Source: Okapia johnstoni
Taxonomy: Eukaryota; Chordata; Mammalia; Artiodactyla; Giraffidae
Assembly: GCA_024291935.2 (NCBI GenBank)
Contig: CM044308.1
Location: forward strand, 115,780,501-115,844,500
Reading direction: 5' to 3'
DNA: 64,000 nucleotides
Shown here: positions 62,815 through 64,000 of the stretch, in pieces
How the letters are laid out: every line of letters begins with the position of its first letter
Position numbering within the stretch: position 1 is the first letter of the stretch
Translations under genes and position numbers: made by a program
The notes under the pieces: generated by a model
The model's input: the letters and a program-made list of their open reading frames with translations, nothing else
The model's database searches: none
Told to the model about the DNA's origin: nothing

Positions 62815-62964
62815 GGCAAGGAGAGAACATCATTGCAGAACTCACCTCTGCCAGAACCCATCAGGGAGGAGAAGCCTCCTGAGGCCTGGCCACCCCCAGA
62901 GAGGCTGACAACCTCCATGGAGACCTCCTTGCCCTGGCCTTGGCCTGACCACCATCCGTCCCTC

Positions 62965-63280
62965 AATCTGCAAACATTTGAGGGTGGGGCATAGGCCAGG
63001 TCTGTTCTAGGTGCTGCGATCAGAGCCAGAGGGCATTCCTGCCTCTGTGGGGCCAAGGAGTGAGCTCAGGAAACAGACGACTGTTTACTATAGGCATCGT
63101 CTGTAATAAAATCTCACGTGGAGGAGATAAGTGTTTTGGAGAAAAAGAAAGCAGAGTGAAGGGTTCCAGAAGGAGGGTTGGAGTGGGGGCCTGCTTGAAA
63201 AGATGACCTCTGAACAGATTCCTGAGCGAAGAGGGGCAGAGGACCAGCAAAGACAAAGCCTCTACGGTGGGGGCAGGCTC
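62965..63280 (+). repeat. Ancient mammalian repeat (unassigned)
   Basis: 'aggtctgttctaggtgctgc', 'agggcattcctgcctctgtg', 'gaacagattcctgagcgaag' and 'aggaccagcaaagacaaagc' follow the same dispersed family as 33105 and 47735. Confidence 0.6.
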
Positions 63281-63569
63281 CAGGATTCAAGCAGCCGTCA
63301 CCCAACCTGATGGAGAAGAACAAGCAAGCAAGACCAGGTCTCCCTCAGCCTCTCGGACCACGTGAGGACACAGGGCTTGTTGTAAGTAGGGCGGTGTGCC
63401 TTGGAAGATTATGAGCGAAAAAGAGGGTGACACTCTCTCATGGGGAGCAGGAGGAGGTGACTATGTACCTGGCAGGGTGACCTTTCTGGGACCCTTGTTT
63501 GAACCTCTCTCAATCCCTATCCCTTCCCACAACTCTTTCTGGCCCTGATGGTTCTAGGATACAACCCAG
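63281..63569. other. Intergenic, no gene recognised
   Basis: May continue the preceding repeat; nothing else seen. Confidence 0.4.
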
Positions 63570-63750
63570 ATTCCCAAGTGTGACCCTGCCCTCATGGCCT
63601 CCCAGTCAATGACCTCCCTTCCTAAGTACAACCAACCTCCAGGCTCACTGACGCCACTCTTCTCCGGCTGTCCCTAAGCCTTCAGCCTCTAAATGAGCTG
63701 ACTCTGCCTGGAACACCTGTCTCCCCACCTGCACTGGACACCCTGCCCCT
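63570..63750 (+). repeat. Possible L2 LINE relic
   Basis: 'ctctgcctggaacacctgtc' and surrounding 'caccctgcccctcacctc' resemble the L2 C-terminal coding region; divergence is high and the orientation is tentative. Confidence 0.4.
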
Positions 63751-63758
63751 CACCTCTG

Positions 63759-63962
63759 GGCTTCCCAGGTGGCTCAGCAGTAAAGAATCCGCCTGCTAAT
63801 TCAGGAGATTTGGCTTCTATCCCTGGGTGGTGAAGATCCTCTGGAGGAGGAAATGGCAACCCACTCCAGTTTTCTAGGAAATCCCACGGACAGAGGAGCC
63901 TGGCGGGCTAAAGTCCACGGGGTCACAAAGAGTCGGATGTGACTGAGCAACTAAACAACACC
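63759..63962 (+). mobile_element. Bov-tA SINE
   Basis: 'gggcttcccaggtggctcag' to 'gactgagcaactaaacaaca'. CCTCACCT before and CCTTCACCT after may be the target-site duplication. Confidence 0.93.
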
Positions 63963-64000
63963 ACCTTCACCTTCATCTCAGCTCATCATCTCCCGCAGGA

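Noticed and set aside
62492..63056. Frames with Cys/Val and Arg/Ala or His/Thr runs
   Set aside because: Direct translation of the TG/CG dinucleotide tract.

Overview
The window looks like nuclear DNA of a ruminant (cattle, bison, sheep, goat or a close relative). It is dense in repeats found only in ruminants and their close relatives: BovB (RTE-clade) LINEs, Bov-tA and Bov-A2 SINEs that share the BovB tail, and CHR-type tRNA-derived SINEs of Cetartiodactyla. These lie over an older mammalian layer of L1M, L2, MIR, MER5A and MLT1 elements. The species cannot be fixed by reading alone. I found no intact host protein-coding gene, no tRNA, rRNA or snRNA gene and no CRISPR. The only relic of a cellular protein gene is a 5'-truncated processed pseudogene of ribosomal protein L10 (about 3490-3897).

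Layout. Positions 1-9.1 kb are LINE-rich and AT-rich: an L1M relic (825-5155) carries several later insertions, and a second L1 piece lies at 6775-8480. From 10.3 to 14.1 kb an MLT1A LTR is split by a nearly full-length but dead BovB and by a CHR SINE. From 14 to 53 kb the sequence is richer in GC, almost free of L1, and full of MIR fragments, CHR and Bov-tA SINEs. Between these lie single-copy stretches, some with the AT/TAAT-rich look of conserved non-coding elements. The clearest event there is a triple nest at 30.7-32.8 kb: a BovB with an inverted 5' end inside a CHR SINE inside a MIR. From 54.4 to 58.7 kb there is an antisense L1M with four SINE insertions, followed by a BovB (58848-60177) with a perfect 12-bp target-site duplication. 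The last 4 kb hold MIR fragments, a (TG)n-(CG)n Z-DNA-type tract and a G-quadruplex motif.

The only proteins whose function can be read are retrotransposon ones. These are a BovB APE-type endonuclease (12801-13547, minus), BovB reverse transcriptases (30855-32367 and 59505-60044, minus), and decayed L1 ORF2. All are truncated or broken. The BovB machinery probably mobilised the Bov-tA/Bov-A2 SINEs through their shared tail, and L1 probably mobilised the RPL10 pseudogene. Long open frames elsewhere (for example 25032-25928 and 23031-23802) are low-complexity or chance frames. I see no new protein system. The most useful leads are the nested insertion history, a 28-bp perfect palindrome, a decayed ~20-bp minisatellite, the polypyrimidine block and the candidate conserved non-coding elements.
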